A stretch of 64,000 nucleotides of DNA from Luidia sarsii. Lineage: Eukaryota > Echinodermata > Asteroidea > Paxillosida > Luidiidae. Of the stretch, positions 23,192-37,484 are shown piece by piece. The stretch is taken from assembly GCA_949987565.1 (NCBI GenBank), contig OX465109.1, forward strand, positions 13,347,400-13,411,399, written 5' to 3'. Position 1 is the stretch's first letter. Each line of letters starts with the position of its first letter. The notes under the pieces were generated by a model. The model made no database searches and was not told the origin of the DNA. It saw only the letters and a list, made by a program, of their open reading frames with translations. Both the position numbers and the translations under genes were made by a program.

Positions 23192-24983
23192 GGGCGCTAT
23201 TCCGCTCTAACGGTCAAGCTTCCGCCAACTGGTTCGGGCGTCATCCGTCACACACACATAATGTAGTCCTCCTGATTGTGATGAAATGGGTCGCACAGTA
23301 AATTGTTTTCTTTTCGATTTCATAATGTTCTTAAAATTGTGTAGTTAAGGACTGTTCCTGAAAAAAAGAGAGCTAAAGTGGTTGGCGAATGGGAGTCATT
23401 GATGGGTTTATTTGACTATCAAACGTGGAGCGGATTAATTCGAAAACAACCCGTCGGGCGAACGGTTGGCTGGATTTCTCGGAAAGATGTGACCCGAGGC
23501 GATGGTCGGCAAAGTGCGGCAACTCGTGTGTAGCAATTCAAGACTAATTTCTGCAAGGATTTTTGGGACGCATCCGTGTACTTGCACAGAAAAATAGGAC
23601 CACATTTCAAGTCCCACATGTCCCAAATTACACGCCAAATCGAATTTTGAAATCCCGGGTTGTCTAAAGCTTCACTTATTCTACAATATATCAGTTAATT
23701 AGAATCCGAAGGCCCCCCATTAAAAACAAGTTGTGGGTCCACAATTTATGATAATCGGCAGCACGGGCGGAGATATCTTGAATTGAATCAGTGCGAGGCA
23801 ACCATGCAGCTCTGTGTGAACATTAAAAAGCGGCCTCAAGTACATGTATCTATAGGCCGGGCGGTAACGAATTTGCAATGTGTCCAATTTCCGGACAATC
23901 CAAAGTTGAGAAAAAACTTCTCCATCAACAAGTTTGTAATAGTTTCGGACATTCCGAGAACTTTGATACCTAAAAAATCTGCCGTTTTCGAGAAATATAT
24001 ATTTTGGGCAAAAATAACTACTGTGATGGGCAAAGGGGCGATCGAATTAAAAACGTAAAAAGAAAGCATGTCATACAGGACTAGGTGATTTGATGTAATT
24101 ATCAATTTGGTATATCATTATCATTTCGTACGTAATTATGAATTCGTATTGAAATAAAATAATCAAAAGCTGGTCAACAAGAAGTTATGCGGTGTCAGAC
24201 CAAGATTTCAAACCTCCCAGGACCGCCAGGATCGCCACGTGAGCAAGGGTCATTATAGAGCTCTTCTGGACTCGGTACCGGTCCAACGCACTTCCTTCAC
24301 TGCCCTCATCCATATAGGCCGTAGACCCATGCGCCATGTGGGGGAGGAAACACGGCGGCCCCTAGACCTTGGCTGCAGAGTCGACTAAAAGCACACGTCC
24401 CTGTGCAAAGACGCAAACCGGGTTTGACAGGACAGTTCAAGCATCACACCGACTCATCGGGAAGCGCCACATGCAATGTTGGTGGTTGCGGGAGGTTTTT
24501 AAGCACCTTTGTAGTGCGGGCTCCTTCCGAGAAAAAAAAAGGAACTGAAAAGTTCCCCCCGGGAACTGAACCACGGACCTACACGTTACTAGCCGAGCGT
24601 TTTTACACACCGCCACTTGCACTCCTTGTTTCCTGTCGTCTAAAGCTTGAATGTACTGTAATAGGCAATTCTGACTGGAAGAGCTATGCCGAAGGCGGCT
24701 GGCTTGTGGATTTCATTGTGATCGAGTGAATAGGAGAATGCACTCAACCCACATGCATATAATGAGGCCGTATTTTCAAAAACAAACAAACAGGCAACAT
24801 CCCACCAAGCTACATCAGCCAAAGTGACAAAGACAAAAATGAGGGAAATTAAGGTGAATAAATTCGTTTACGGGAGTCTCTCATTTTCGGTGGAAATTGT
24901 TCCTTGCGACTTTTCAAGTATAGAGAGTTGACCAAAAGGGAAGCGCATTTTGTTCTATCTGGTTTTTCTTTGATTTGCATTGA
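23192..24983 (+). repeat. Satellite copy 13
   Basis: Near its start it has 'TTTTCGATTT', 'GTGGTTGGCG' and 'TTGATGGGTTT' like copies 2, 5 and 6. From about 23450 onward it matches copies 12 and 14, so a short tract may have been converted. Confidence 0.95.
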
Positions 24984-26774
24984 GGGCGCTATTCCGCTCT
25001 AACGGTCAAGCTTCCGCCAACTGGTTCGGGCGTCATCCGTCACACACACATAATGTAGTCCTCCTGATTGTGATGAAATGGGTCGCACAGTAAATTGTTT
25101 TCTTTCTGATTTCATAATGTTCTTAAAATTGTGTAGTTAAGGACTGTTCCTGAAAAAAAGAGAACTAAAGTGGCTGGCGAATGGGAGTCATTGATGAGTT
25201 TATTTGACTATCAAACGTGGAGCGGATTAATTCGAAAACAACCCGTCGGGCGAACGGTTGGTTGGATTTCTCGGAAAGATGTGACCCGAGGCGATGGTCG
25301 GCAAAGTGCGGCAACTCGTGTGTTGCAATTCAAGACTAATTTCTGCAAGGATTTTTGGGACGCATCCGTGTACTTGCACAGAAAAATAGGACCACATTTC
25401 AAGTCCCACATGTCCCAAATTACACGCCAAATCGAATTTTGAAATCCCGGGTTGTCTAAAGCTTCACTTATTCTACAATATATCAGTTAATTAGAATCCG
25501 AAGGCCCCCCATTAAAAACAAGTTGTGGGTCCACAATTTATGATAATCAGCGGCACGGCGGAGATATCTTGAATTGAATCAGTGCGAGGCAACCATGCAG
25601 CTCTGTGTGAACATTAAAAAGCGGCCTCAAGTACATGTATCTATAGGCCGGGCGGTAACGAATTTGCAATGTGTCCAATTTCCGGACAATCCAAAGTTGA
25701 GAAAAAACTTCTCCATCAACAAGTTTGTAATAGTTTCGGACATTCCGAGAACTTTGATACCTAAAAAATCTGCCGTTTTCGAGAAATATATATTTTGGGC
25801 AAAAATAACTACTGTGATGGGCAAAGGGGCGATCGAATTAAAAACGTAAAAAGAAAGCATGTCATACAGGACTAGGTGATTTGATGTAATTATCAATTTG
25901 GTATATCATTATCATTTCGTACGTAATTATGAATTCGTATTGAAATAAAATAATCAAAAGCTGGTCAACAAGAAGTTATGCGGTGTCAGACCAAGATTTC
26001 AAACCTCCCAGGACCGCCAGGATCGCCACGTGAGCAAGGGTCATTATAGAGCTCTTCTGGACTCGGTACCGGTCCAACGCACTTCCTTCACTGCCCTCAT
26101 CCATATAGGCCGTAGACCCATGCGCCATGTGGGGGAGGAAACACGGCGGCCCCTAGACCTTGGCTGCAGAGTCGACTAAAAGCACACGTCCCTGTGCAAA
26201 GACGCAAACCGGGTTTGACAGGACAGTTCAAGCATCACACCGACTCATCGGGAAGCGCCACATGCAATGTTGGTGGTTGCGGGAGGTTTTTAAGCACCTT
26301 TGTAGTGCGGGCTCCTTCCGAGAAAAAAAAAGGAACTGAAAAGTTCCCCCCGGGAACTGAACCACGGACCTACACGTTACTAGCCGAGCGTTTTTACACA
26401 CCGCCACTTGCACTCCTTGTTTCCTGTCGTCTAAAGCTTGAATGTACTGTAATAGGCAATTCTGACTGGAAGAGCTATGCCGAAGGCGGCTGGCTTGTGG
26501 ATTTCATTGTGATCGAGTGAATAGGAGAATGCACTCAACCCACATGCATATAATGAGGCCGTATTTTCAAAAACAAACAAACAGGCAACATCCCACCAAG
26601 CTACATCAGCCAAAGTGACAAAGACAAAAATGAGGGAAATTAAGGTGAATAAATTCGTTTACGGGAGTCTCTCATTTTCGGTGGAAATTGTTCCTTGCGA
26701 CTTTTCAAGTATAGAGAGTTGACCAAAAGGGAAGCGCATTTTGTTCTATCTGGTTTTTCTTTGATTTGCATTGA
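24984..26774 (+). repeat. Satellite copy 14
   Basis: Central-family copy with a rare haplotype: 'GGTTGGTTGGATTTC', 'GTGTGTTGCAATTC' (TAG to TTG in one frame) and 'CAGCGGCACGGCGG' (one base short). The same three variants recur together only in copy 17, three units away. Confidence 0.95.
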
Positions 26775-28566
26775 GGGCGCTATTCCGCTCTAACGGTCAA
26801 GCTTCCGCCAACTGGTTCGGGCGTCATCCGTCACACACACATAATGTAGTCCTCCTGATTGTGATGAAATGGGTCGCACAGTAAATTGTTTTCTTTCTGA
26901 TTTCATAATGTTCTTAAAATTGTGTAGTTAAGGACTGTTCCTTAAAAAAAGAGAACTAAAGTGGCTGGCGAATGGGAGTCATTGATGAGTTTATTTGACT
27001 ATCAAACGTGGAGCGGATTAATTCGAAAACAACCCGTCGGGCGAACGGTTGGCTGGATTTCTCGGAAAGATGTGACCCGAGGCGATGGTCGGCAAAGTGC
27101 GGCAACTCGTGTGTAGCAATTCAAGACTAATTTCTGCAAGGATTTTTGGGACGCATCCGTGTACTTGCACAGAAAAATAGGACCACATTTCAAGTCCCAC
27201 ATGTCCCAAATTACACGCCAAATCGAATTTTGAAATCCCGGGTTGTCTAAAGCTTCACTTATTCTACAATATATCAGTTAATTAGAATCCGAAGGCCCCC
27301 CATTAAAAACAAGTTGTGGGTCCACAATTTATGATAATCGGCAGCACGGGCGGAGATATCTTGAATTGAATCAGTGCGAGGCAACCATGCAGCTCTGTGT
27401 GAACATTAAAAAGCGGCCTCAAGTACATGTATCTATAGGCCGGGCGGTAACGAATTTGCAATGTGTCCAATTTCCGGACAATCCAAAGTTGAGAAAAAAC
27501 TTCTCCATCAACAAGTTTGTAATAGTTTCGGACATTCCGAGAACTTTGATACCTAAAAAATCTGCCGTTTTCGAGAAATATATATTTTGGGCAAAAATAA
27601 CTACTGTGATGGGCAAAGGGGCGATCGAATTAAAAACGTAAAAAGAAAGCATGTCATACAGGACTAGGTGATTTGATGTAATTATCAATTTGGTATATCA
27701 TTATCATTTCGTACGTAATTATGAATTCGTTTTGAAATAAAATAATCAAAAGCTGGTCAACAAGAAGTTATGCGGTGTCAGACCAAGATTTCAAACCTCC
27801 CAGGACCGCCAGGATCGCCACGTGAGCAAGGGTCATTATAGAGCTCTTCTGGACTCGGTACCGGTCCAACGCACTTCCTTCACTGCCCTCATCCATATAG
27901 GCCGTAGACCCATGCGCCATGTGGGGGAGGAAACACGGCGGCCCCTAGACCTTGGCTGCAGAGTCGACTAAAAGCACACGTCCCTGTGCAAAGACGCAAA
28001 CCGGGTTTGACAGGACAGTTCAAGCATCACACCGACTCATCGGGAAGCGCCACATGCAATGTTGGTGGTTGCGGGAGGTTTTTAAGCACCTTTGTAGTGC
28101 GGGCTCCTTCCGAGAAAAAAAAAGGAACTGAAAAGTTCCCCCCGGGAACTGAACCACGGACCTACACGTTACTAGCCGAGCGTTTTTACACACCGCCACT
28201 TGCACTCCTTGTTTCCTGTCGTCTAAAGCTTGAATGTACTGTAATAGGCAATTCTGACTGGAAGAGCTATGCCGAAGGCGGCTGGCTTGTGGATTTCATT
28301 GTGATCGAGTGAATAGGAGAATGCACTCAACCCACATGCATATAATGAGGCCGTATTTTCAAAAACAAACAAACAGGCAACATCCCACCAAGCTACATCA
28401 GCCAAAGTGACAAAGACAAAAATGAGGGAAATTAAGGTGAATAAATTCGTTTACGGGAGTCTCTCATTTTCGGTGGAAATTGTTCCTTGCGACTTTTCAA
28501 GTATAGAGAGTTGACCAAAAGGGAAGCGCATTTTGTTCTATCTGGTTTTTCTTTGATTTGCATTGA
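26775..28566 (+). repeat. Satellite copy 15
   Basis: Central-family copy. Private variants: 'GTTCCTTAAAAAAAG' and 'ATTCGTTTTGAAAT'. Confidence 0.95.
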
Positions 28567-30356
28567 GGGCGCTATTCCGCTCTAACGGTCAAGCTTCCGC
28601 CAACTGGTTCGGGCGTCATCCGTCACACACACATAATGTAGTCCTCCTGATTGTGATGAAATGGGTCGCACAGTAAATTGTTTTCTTTCTGATTTCATAA
28701 TGTTCTTAAAATTGTGTAGTTAAGGACTGTTCCTGAAAAAAGAGAACTAAAGTGGCTGGCGAATGGGAGTCATTGATGAGTTTATTTGACTATCAAACGT
28801 GGAGCGGATTAATTCGAAAACAACCCGTCGGGCGAACGGTTGGCTGGATTTCTCGGAAAGATGTGACCCGAGGCGATGGTCGGCAAAGTGCGGCAACTCG
28901 TGTGTAGCAATTCAAGACTAATTTCTGCAAGGATTTTTGGGACGCATCCGTGTACTTGCACAGAAAAATAGGACCACATTTCAAGTCCCACATGTCCCAA
29001 ATTACACGCCAAATCGAATTTTGAAATCCCGGGTTGTCTAAAGCTTCACTTATTCTACAATATATCAGTTAATTAGAATCCGAAGGCCCCCCATTAAAAA
29101 CAAGTTGTGGGTCCACAATTTATGATAATCGGCAGCACGGGCGGAGATATCTTGAATTGAATCAGTGCGAGGCAACCATGCAGCTCTGTGTGAACATTAA
29201 AAAGCGGCCTCAAGTACATGTATCTATAGGCCGGGCGGTAACGAATTTGCAATGTGTCCAATTTCCGGACAATCCAAAGTTGAGAAAAAACTTCTCCATC
29301 AACAAGTTTGTAATAGTTTCGGACATTCCGAGAACTTTGATACCTAAAAAATCTGCCGTTTTCGAGAAATATATATTTTGGGCAAAAATAACTACTGTGA
29401 TGGGCAAAGGGGCGATCGAATTAAAAACGTAAAAAGAAAGCATGTCATACAGGACTAGGTGATTTGATGTAATTATCAATTTGGTATATCATTATCATTT
29501 CGTACGTAATTATGAATTCGTATTGAAATAAAATAATCAAAAGCTGGTCAACAAGAAGTTATGCGGTGTCAGACCAAGATTTCAAACCTCCCAGGACCGC
29601 CAGGATCGCCACGTGAGCAAGGGTCATTATAGAGCTCTTCTGGACTCGGTACCGGTCCAACGCACTTCCTTCACTGCCCTCATCCATATAGGCCGTAGAC
29701 CCATGCGCCATGTGGGGAGGAAACACGGCGGCCCCTAGACCTTGGCTGCAGAGTCGACTAAAAGCACACGTCCCTGTGCAAAGACGCAAACCGGGTTTGA
29801 CAGGACAGTTCAAGCATCACACCGACTCATCGGGAAGCGCCACATGCAATGTTGGTGGTTGCGGGAGGTTTTTAAGCACCTTTGTAGTGCGGGCTCCTTC
29901 CGAGAAAAAAAAAGGAACTGAAAAGTTCCCCCCGGGAACTGAACCACGGACCTACACGTTACTAGCCGAGCGTTTTTACACACCGCCACTTGCACTCCTT
30001 GTTTCCTGTCGTCTAAAGCTTGAATGTACTGTAATAGGCAATTCTGACTGGAAGAGCTATGCCGAAGGCGGCTGGCTTGTGGATTTCATTGTGATCGAGT
30101 GAATAGGAGAATGCACTCAACCCACATGCATATAATGAGGCCGTATTTTCAAAAACAAACAAACAGGCAACATCCCACCAAGCTACATCAGCCAAAGTGA
30201 CAAAGACAAAAATGAGGGAAATTAAGGTGAATAAATTCGTTTACGGGAGTCTCTCATTTTCGGTGGAAATTGTTCCTTGCGACTTTTCAAGTATAGAGAG
30301 TTGACCAAAAGGGAAGCGCATTTTGTTCTATCTGGTTTTTCTTTGATTTGCATTGA
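28567..30356 (+). repeat. Satellite copy 16
   Basis: Central-family copy, 1790 bp. It has a shortened A-tract ('CCTGAAAAAAGAGAAC') and 'CATGTGGGGAGG' with one G fewer. That frameshift is the only reason longer open frames (84 and 130 codons) appear here. Confidence 0.95.
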
Positions 30357-32147
30357 GGGCGCTATTCCGCTCTAACGGTCAAGCTTCCGCCAACTGGTTC
30401 GGGCGTCATCCGTCACACACACATAATGTAGTCCTCCTGATTGTGATGAAATGGGTCGCACAGTAAATTGTTTTCTTTCTGATTTCATAATGTTCTTAAA
30501 ATTGTGTAGTTAAGGACTGTTCCTGAAAAAAAGAGAACTAAAGTGGCTGGCGAATGGGAGTCATTGATGAGTTTATTTGACTATCAAACGTGGAGCGGAT
30601 TAATTCGAAAACAACCCGTCGGGCGAACGGTTGGTTGGATTTCTCGGAAAGATGTGACCCGAGGCGATGGTCGGCAAAGTGCGGCAACTCGTGTGTTGCA
30701 ATTCAAGACTAATTTCTGCAAGGATTTTTGGGACGCATCCGTGTACTTGCACAGAAAAATAGGACCACATTTCAAGTCCCACATGTCCCAAATTACACGC
30801 CAAATCGAATTTTGAAATCCCGGGTTGTCTAAAGCTTCACTTATTCTACAATATATCAGTTAATTAGAATCCGAAGGCCCCCCATTAAAAACAAGTTGTG
30901 GGTCCACAATTTATGATAATCAGCGGCACGGCGGAGATATCTTGAATTGAATCAGTGCGAGGCAACCATGCAGCTCTGTGTGAACATTAAAAAGCGGCCT
31001 CAAGTACATGTATCTATAGGCCGGGCGGTAAAGAATTTGCAATGTGTGCATTTTCCGGACAATCCAAAGTTGAGAAATAACTTCTCCATCAAAAAGTTTG
31101 TAATAGTTTCGGACATTCCGAGAACTTTGATACCTAAAAAATCTGCCGTTTTCGAGAAATATATATTTTGGGCAAAAATAACTACTGTGATGGGCAAAGG
31201 GGCGATCGAATTAAAAACGTAAAAAGAAAGCATGTCATACAGGACTAGGTGATTTGATGTAATTATCAATTTGGTATATCATTATCATTTCGTACGTAAT
31301 TATGAATTCGTATTGAAATAAAATAATCAAAAGCTGGTCAACAAGAAGTTATGCGGTGTCAGACCAAGATTTCAAACCTCCCAGGACCGCCAGGATCGCC
31401 ACGTGAGCAAGGGTCATTATAGAGCTCTTCTGGACTCGGTACCGGTCCAACGCACTTCCTTCACTGCCCTCATCCATATAGGCCGTAGACCCATGCGCCA
31501 TGTGGGGGAGGAAACACGGCGGCCCCTAGACCTTGGCTGCAGAGTCGACTAAAAGCACACGTCCCTGTGCGAAGACGCAAACCGGGTTTGACAGGACAGT
31601 TCAAGCATCACACCGACTCATCGGGAAGCGCCACATGCAATGTTGGTGGTTGCGGGAGGTTTTTAAGCACCTTAGAACTGCGGGCTCCTTCCGAGAAAAA
31701 AAAAGGAACTGAAAAGTTCCCCCCGGGAACTGAACCACGGACCTACACGTTACTAGCCGAGCGTTTTTACACACCGCCACTTGCACTCCTTGTTTCCTCT
31801 CGTCTAAAGCTTGAATGTACTGTAATAGGCAATTCTGATTTGAAGAGCTATGCCGAAGGCGGCTGGCTTGTGGATTTCATTGTGATCGAGTGAATAGGAG
31901 AATGCACTCAACCCACATGCATATAATGAGGCCGTATTTTCAAAAACAAACAAACAGGCAACATCCCACCAAGCTACATCAGCCAAAGTGACAAAGACAA
32001 AAATGAGGGAAATTAAGGTGAATAAATTCGTTTACGGGAGTTTCTCATTTTCGGTGGAAATTGTTCCTTGCGACTTTTCAAGTATAGAGAGTTGACCAAA
32101 AGGGAAGCGCATTTTGTTCTATCTGGTTTTTCTTTGATTTGCATTGA
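30357..32147 (+). repeat. Satellite copy 17 (chimera)
   Basis: The first about 600 bp repeat copy 14 with its rare variants. From about 31030 it changes to the right-hand family: 'GTAAAGAATTTGC', 'GAGAAATAAC', 'CTTAGAACTGC', 'GATTTGAAGAG'. Private variants: 'GTGTGCATTTTCC' and 'GGGAGTTTCTC'. The switch falls between 30948 and 31030. Confidence 0.95.
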
Positions 32148-33903
32148 GGGCGCTATTCCGCTCTAACGGTCAAGCTTCCGCCAACTGGTTCGGGCGTCAT
32201 CCGTCACACACACATAATGTAGTCCTCCTGATTGTGATGAAATGGGTCGCCCAGTAAATTGTTTTCTTTTTGATTTCATAATGTTCTTAAAATTGTGTAG
32301 TTAAGGACTGTTCCTGAAAAAAAGAGAGCTAAAGTGGCTGGCGAATGGGAGTCATTGATGGGTTTATTTGACTATCAAACGTGGAGCGGATTAATTCGAA
32401 AACAACCCGTCGGGCGAACGGTTGGCTGGATTTCTCGGAAAGATGTGACCTCGAGGCGATGGTCGGCAAAGTGCGGCAACTCGTGTGTAGCAATTCAAGA
32501 CTAATTTCTGCAAGGATTTTTGGGACGCATCCGTGTACTTGCACAGAAAAATAGGACCACATTTCAAGTCCCACATGTCCCAAATTACACGCCAAATCGA
32601 ATTTTGAAATCCCGGGTTGTCTAAAGCTTCACTTATTCTACAATATATCAGTTAATTAGACTCCGAAGGCCCCCCATTAAAAACAAGTTGTGGGTCCACA
32701 ATTTATGATAATCAGCGGCACGGCGGAGATATCTTGAATTGAATCAGTGCGAGGCAACCATGCAGCTCTGTGTGAACATTAAAAAGCGGCCTCAAGTACA
32801 TGTATCTATAGGCCGGGCGGTAAAGAATTTGCAATGTGTCCATTTTCCGGACAATCCAAAGTTGAGAAATAACTTCTCCATCAACAAGTTTGTAATAGTT
32901 TCGGACATTCCGAGAACTTTGATACCTAAAAAATCTGCCGTTTTCGAGAAATATATATTTTGGGCAAAAATAACTACTGTGATGGGCAAAGGGGCGATCG
33001 AATTAAAAACGTAAAAAGAAAGCATGTCATACAGGACTAGGTGATTTGATGTAATTATCGATTTGGTATATCATTATCATTTCGTACGTAATTATGAATT
33101 CGTATTGAAATAAAATAATCAAAAGCTGGTCAACCTCCCAGGACCGCCAGGATCGCCACGTGAGCAAGGGTCATTATAGAGCTCTTCTGGACTCGGTACC
33201 GGTCCAACGCACTTCCTTCACTGCCCTCATCCATATAGGCCGTAGACCCATGCGCCATGTGGGGGAGGAAACACGGCGGCCCCTAGACCTTGGCTGCAGA
33301 GTCGACTAAAAGCACACGTCCCTGTGCGAAGACGCAAACCGGGTTTGACAGGACAGTTCAAGCATCACACCGACTCATCGGGAAGCGCCACATGCAATGT
33401 TGGTGGTTGCGGGAGGTTTTTAAGCACCTTAGAACTGCGGGCTCCTTCCGAGAAAAAAAAAGGAACTGAAAAGTTCCCCCGGGAACTGAACCACGGACCT
33501 ACACGTTACTAGCCGAGCGTTTTTACACACCGCCACTTGCACTCCTTGTTTCCTGTCGTCTAAAGCTTGAATGTACTGTAATAGGCAATTCTGATTTGAA
33601 GAGCTATGCCGAAGGCGGCTGGCTTGTGGATTTCATTGTGATCGAGTGAATAGGAGAATGCACTCAACCCACATGCATATAATGAGGCCGTATTTTCAAA
33701 AACAAACAAACAGGCAACATCCCACCAAGCTACATCAGCCAAAGTGACAAAGACAAAAATGAGGGAAATTAAGGTGAATAAATTCGTTTACGGGAGTCTC
33801 TCATTTTCGGTGGAAATTGTTCCTTGCGACTTTTCAAGTATAGAGAGTTGACCAAAAGGGAAGCGCATTTTGTTCTATCTGGTTTTTCTTTGATTTGCAT
33901 TGA
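32148..33903 (+). repeat. Satellite copy 18 (35-bp deletion type)
   Basis: 1756 bp, with the 35-bp deletion at 33134/33135. Also has 'GACCTCGAGG', 'AATTATCGATTTGG' and the five-C hairpin. Apart from 'GTCGCCCAG' against 'GTCGCAAAG' near the start, it is closely repeated by copy 21. Confidence 0.95.
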
Positions 33904-35694
33904 GGGCGCTATTCCGCTCTAACGGTCAAGCTTCCGCCAACTGGTTCGGGCGTCATCCGTCACACACACATAATGTAGTCCTCCTGATTGTGATGAAATG
34001 GGTCGCAAAGTAAATTGTTTTCTTTTTGATTTCATAATGTTCTTAAAATTGTGTAGTTAAGGACTGTTCCTGAAAACAGAGAGCTAAAGTGGCTGGCGAA
34101 TGGGAGTCATTGATGGGTTTATTTGACTATCAAACGTGGAGCGGATTAATTCGAAAACAACCCGTCGGGCGAACGGTTGGCTGGATTTCTCGGAAAGATG
34201 TAACCCGAGGCGATGGTCGGCAAAGTGCGGCAACTCGTGTGTAGCAATTCAAGACTAATTTCTGCAAAGATTTTTGGGACGCATCCGTGTACTTGCACAG
34301 AAAAATAGGACCACATTTCAAGTCCCACATGTCCCAAATTACACGCCAAATCGAATCTTGAAATCCCGGGTTGTCTAAAGCTTCACTTATTCTACAATAT
34401 ATCAGTTAATTAGACTCCGATGGCCCCCCATTAAAAACAAGTTGTGAGTCCACAATTTATGATAATCGGCGGCACGGGCGGAGATATCTTGAATTGAATC
34501 AGTGCGAGGCAACCATGCAGCTCTGTGTGAACATTAAAAAGCGGCCTCAAGTACATGTATCTATAGGCCGGGTTGTAAAGAATTTGCAATGTGTCCATTT
34601 TCCGGACAATCCAAAGTTGAGAAATAACTTCTCCATCAACAAGTTTGTAATAGTTTCGGACATTCCGAGAACTTTGATACCTAAAAAATCTGCCGTTTTC
34701 GAGAAATATATATTTTGGGCAAAAATAACTACTGTGATGGGCAAAGGGGCGATCGAATTAAAAAAGTAAAAAGAAAGCATGTCATACAGGACTAGGTGAT
34801 TTGATGTAATTATCAATTTGGTATATCATTATCATTTCGTACGTAATTATGAATTCGTATTGAAATAAAATAATCAAAAGCTGGTCAACAAGAAGTTATG
34901 CGGTGTCAGACCAAGATTTCAAACCTCCCAGGACCGCCAGGATCGCCACGTGAGCAAGGGTCATTATAGAGCTCTTCTGGACTCGGTACCGGTCCAACGC
35001 ACTTCCTTCACTGCCCTCATCCATATAGGCCGTAGACCCATGCGCCATGTGGGGGAGGAAACACGGCGGCCCCTAGACCTTGGCTGCAGAGTCGACTAAA
35101 AGCACACGTCCCTGTGCGAAGACGCAAACCGGGTTTGACAGGACAGTTCAAGCATCACACCGACTCATCGGGAAGCGCCACATGCAATGTTGGTGGTTGC
35201 GGGAGGTTTTTAAGCACCTTAGAACTGCGGGCTCCTTCCGAGAAAAAAAAAGGAACTGAAAAGTTCCCCCCGGGAACTGAACCACGGACCTACACGTTAC
35301 TAGCCGAGCGTTTTTACACACCGCCACTTGCACTCCTTGTTTCCTGTCGTCTAAAGCTTGAATGTACTGTAATAGGCAATTCTGATTTGAAGAGCTATGC
35401 CGAAGGCGGCTGGCTTGTGGATTTCATTGTGATCGAGTGAATAGGAGAATGCACTCAACCCACATGCATATAATGAGGCCGTATTTTCAAAAACAAACAA
35501 ACAGGCAACATCCCACCAAGCTACATCAGCCAAAGTGACAAAGACAAAAATGAGGGAAATTAAGGTGAATAAATTCGTTTACGGGAGTCTCTCATTTTCG
35601 GTGGAAATTGTTCCTTGCGACTTTTCAAGTATAGAGAGTTGACCAAAAGGGAAGCGCATTTTGTTCTATCTGGTTTTTCTTTGATTTGCATTGA
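33904..35694 (+). repeat. Satellite copy 19
   Basis: Defines a subtype with 'CCTGAAAACAGAG', 'GATGTAACCCGAGG', 'AATCGAATCTTGAAA', 'CCGATGGCC', 'GTTGTGAGTCC', 'GGGTTGTAAAG' and 'AAAAAAGTAAAAAG'. The same set recurs in copies 22 and 24. Confidence 0.95.
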
Positions 35695-37484
35695 GGGCGC
35701 TATTCCGCTCTAACGGTCAAGCTTCCGCCAACTGGTTCGGGCGTCATCCGTCACACACACATAATGTAGTCCTCCTGATTGTGATGAAATGGGTCGCAAA
35801 GTAAATTGTTTTCTTTTTGATTTCATAATGTTCTTAAAATTGTGTAGTTAAGGACTGTTCCTGAAAAAAGAGAGCTAAAGTGGCTGGCGAATGGGAGTCA
35901 TTGATGGGTTTATTTGACTATCAAACGTGGAGCGGATTAATTCGAAAACAACCCGTCGGGCGAACGGTTGGCTGGATTTCTCGGAAAGATGTAACCCGAG
36001 GCGATGGTCGGCAAAGTGCGGCAACTCGTGTGTAGCAATTCAAGACTAATTTCTGCAAAGATTTTTGGGACGCATCCGTGTACTTGCACAGAAAAATAGG
36101 ACCACATTTCAAGTCCCACATGTCACAAATTACACGCCAAATCGAATTTTGAAATCCCGGGTTGTCTAAAGCTTCACTTATTCTCAATATATCAGTTAAT
36201 TAGACTCCGATGGCCCCCCATTAAAAACAAGTTGTGGGTCCACAATTTATGATAATCGGCGGCACGGGCGGAGATATCTTGAATTGAATCAGTGCGAGGC
36301 AACCATGCAGCTCTGTGTGAACATTAAAAAGCGGCCTCAAGTACATGTATCTATAGGCCGGGCGGTAAAGAATTTGCAATGTGTCCATTTTCCGGACAAT
36401 CCAAAGTTGAGAAATAACTTCTCCATCAACAAGTTTGTAATAGTTTCGGACATTCCGAGAACTTTGATACCTAAAAAATCTGCCGTTTTCGAGAAATATA
36501 TATTTTGGGCAAAAATAACTACTGTGATGGGCAAAGGGGCGATCGAATTAAAAAAGTAAAAAGAAAGCATGTCATACAGGACTAGGTGATTTGATGTAAT
36601 TATCAATTTGGTATATCATTATCATTTCGTACGTAATTATGAATTCGTATTGAAATAAAATAATCAAAAGCTGGTCAACAAGAAGTTATGCGGTGTCAGA
36701 CCAAGATTTCAAACCTCCCAGGACCGCCAGGATCGCCACGTGAGCAAGGGTCATTATAGAGCTCTTCTGGACTCGGTACCGGTCCAACGCACTTCCTTCA
36801 CTGCCCTCATCCATATAGGCCGTAGACCCATGCGCCATGTGGGGGAGGAAACACGGCGGCCCCTAGACCTTGGCTGCAGAGTCGACTAAAAGCACACGTC
36901 CCTGTGCGAAGACGCAAACCGGGTTTGACAGGACAGTTCAAGCATCACACCGACTCATCGGGAAGCGCCACATGCAATGTTGGTGGTTGCGGGAGGTTTT
37001 TAAGCACCTTAGAACTGCGGGCTCCTTCCGAGAAAAAAAAAGGAACTGAAAAGTTCCCCCCGGGAACTGAACCACGGACCTACACGTTACTAGCCGAGCG
37101 TTTTTACACACCGCCACTTGCACTCCTTGTTTCCTGTCGTCTAAAGCTTGAATGTACTGTAATAGGCAATTCTGATTTGAAGAGCTATGCCGAAGGCGGC
37201 TGGCTTGTGGATTTCATTGTGATCGAGTGAATAGGAGAATGCACTCAACCCACATGCATATAATGAGGCCGTATTTTCAAAAACAAACAAACAGGCAACA
37301 TCCCACCAAGCTACATCAGCCAAAGTGACAAAGACAAAAATGAGGGAAATTAAGGTGAATAAATTCGTTTACGGGAGTCTCTCATTTTCGGTGGAAATTG
37401 TTCCTTGCGACTTTTCAAGTATAGAGAGTTGACCAAAAGGGAAGCGCATTTTGTTCTATCTGGTTTTTCTTTGATTTGCATTGA
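35695..37484 (+). repeat. Satellite copy 20
   Basis: Defines a subtype with 'CACATGTCACAAATT' and 'TATTCTCAATATATC' (one base short), recurring in copies 23 and 25. It shares 'GATGTAACCCGAGG' and 'AAAAAAGTAAAAAG' with copy 19. Confidence 0.95.

Noticed and set aside
29559..30102. Longer open frames (84 and 130 codons) in copy 16
   Set aside because: They result from loss of a single G in 'GTGGGGAGG' relative to other copies.
25170..30815. A 90-codon plus-strand frame in copies 14 and 17
   Set aside because: It exists only because one TAG became TTG in the shared haplotype; all other copies have the stop.
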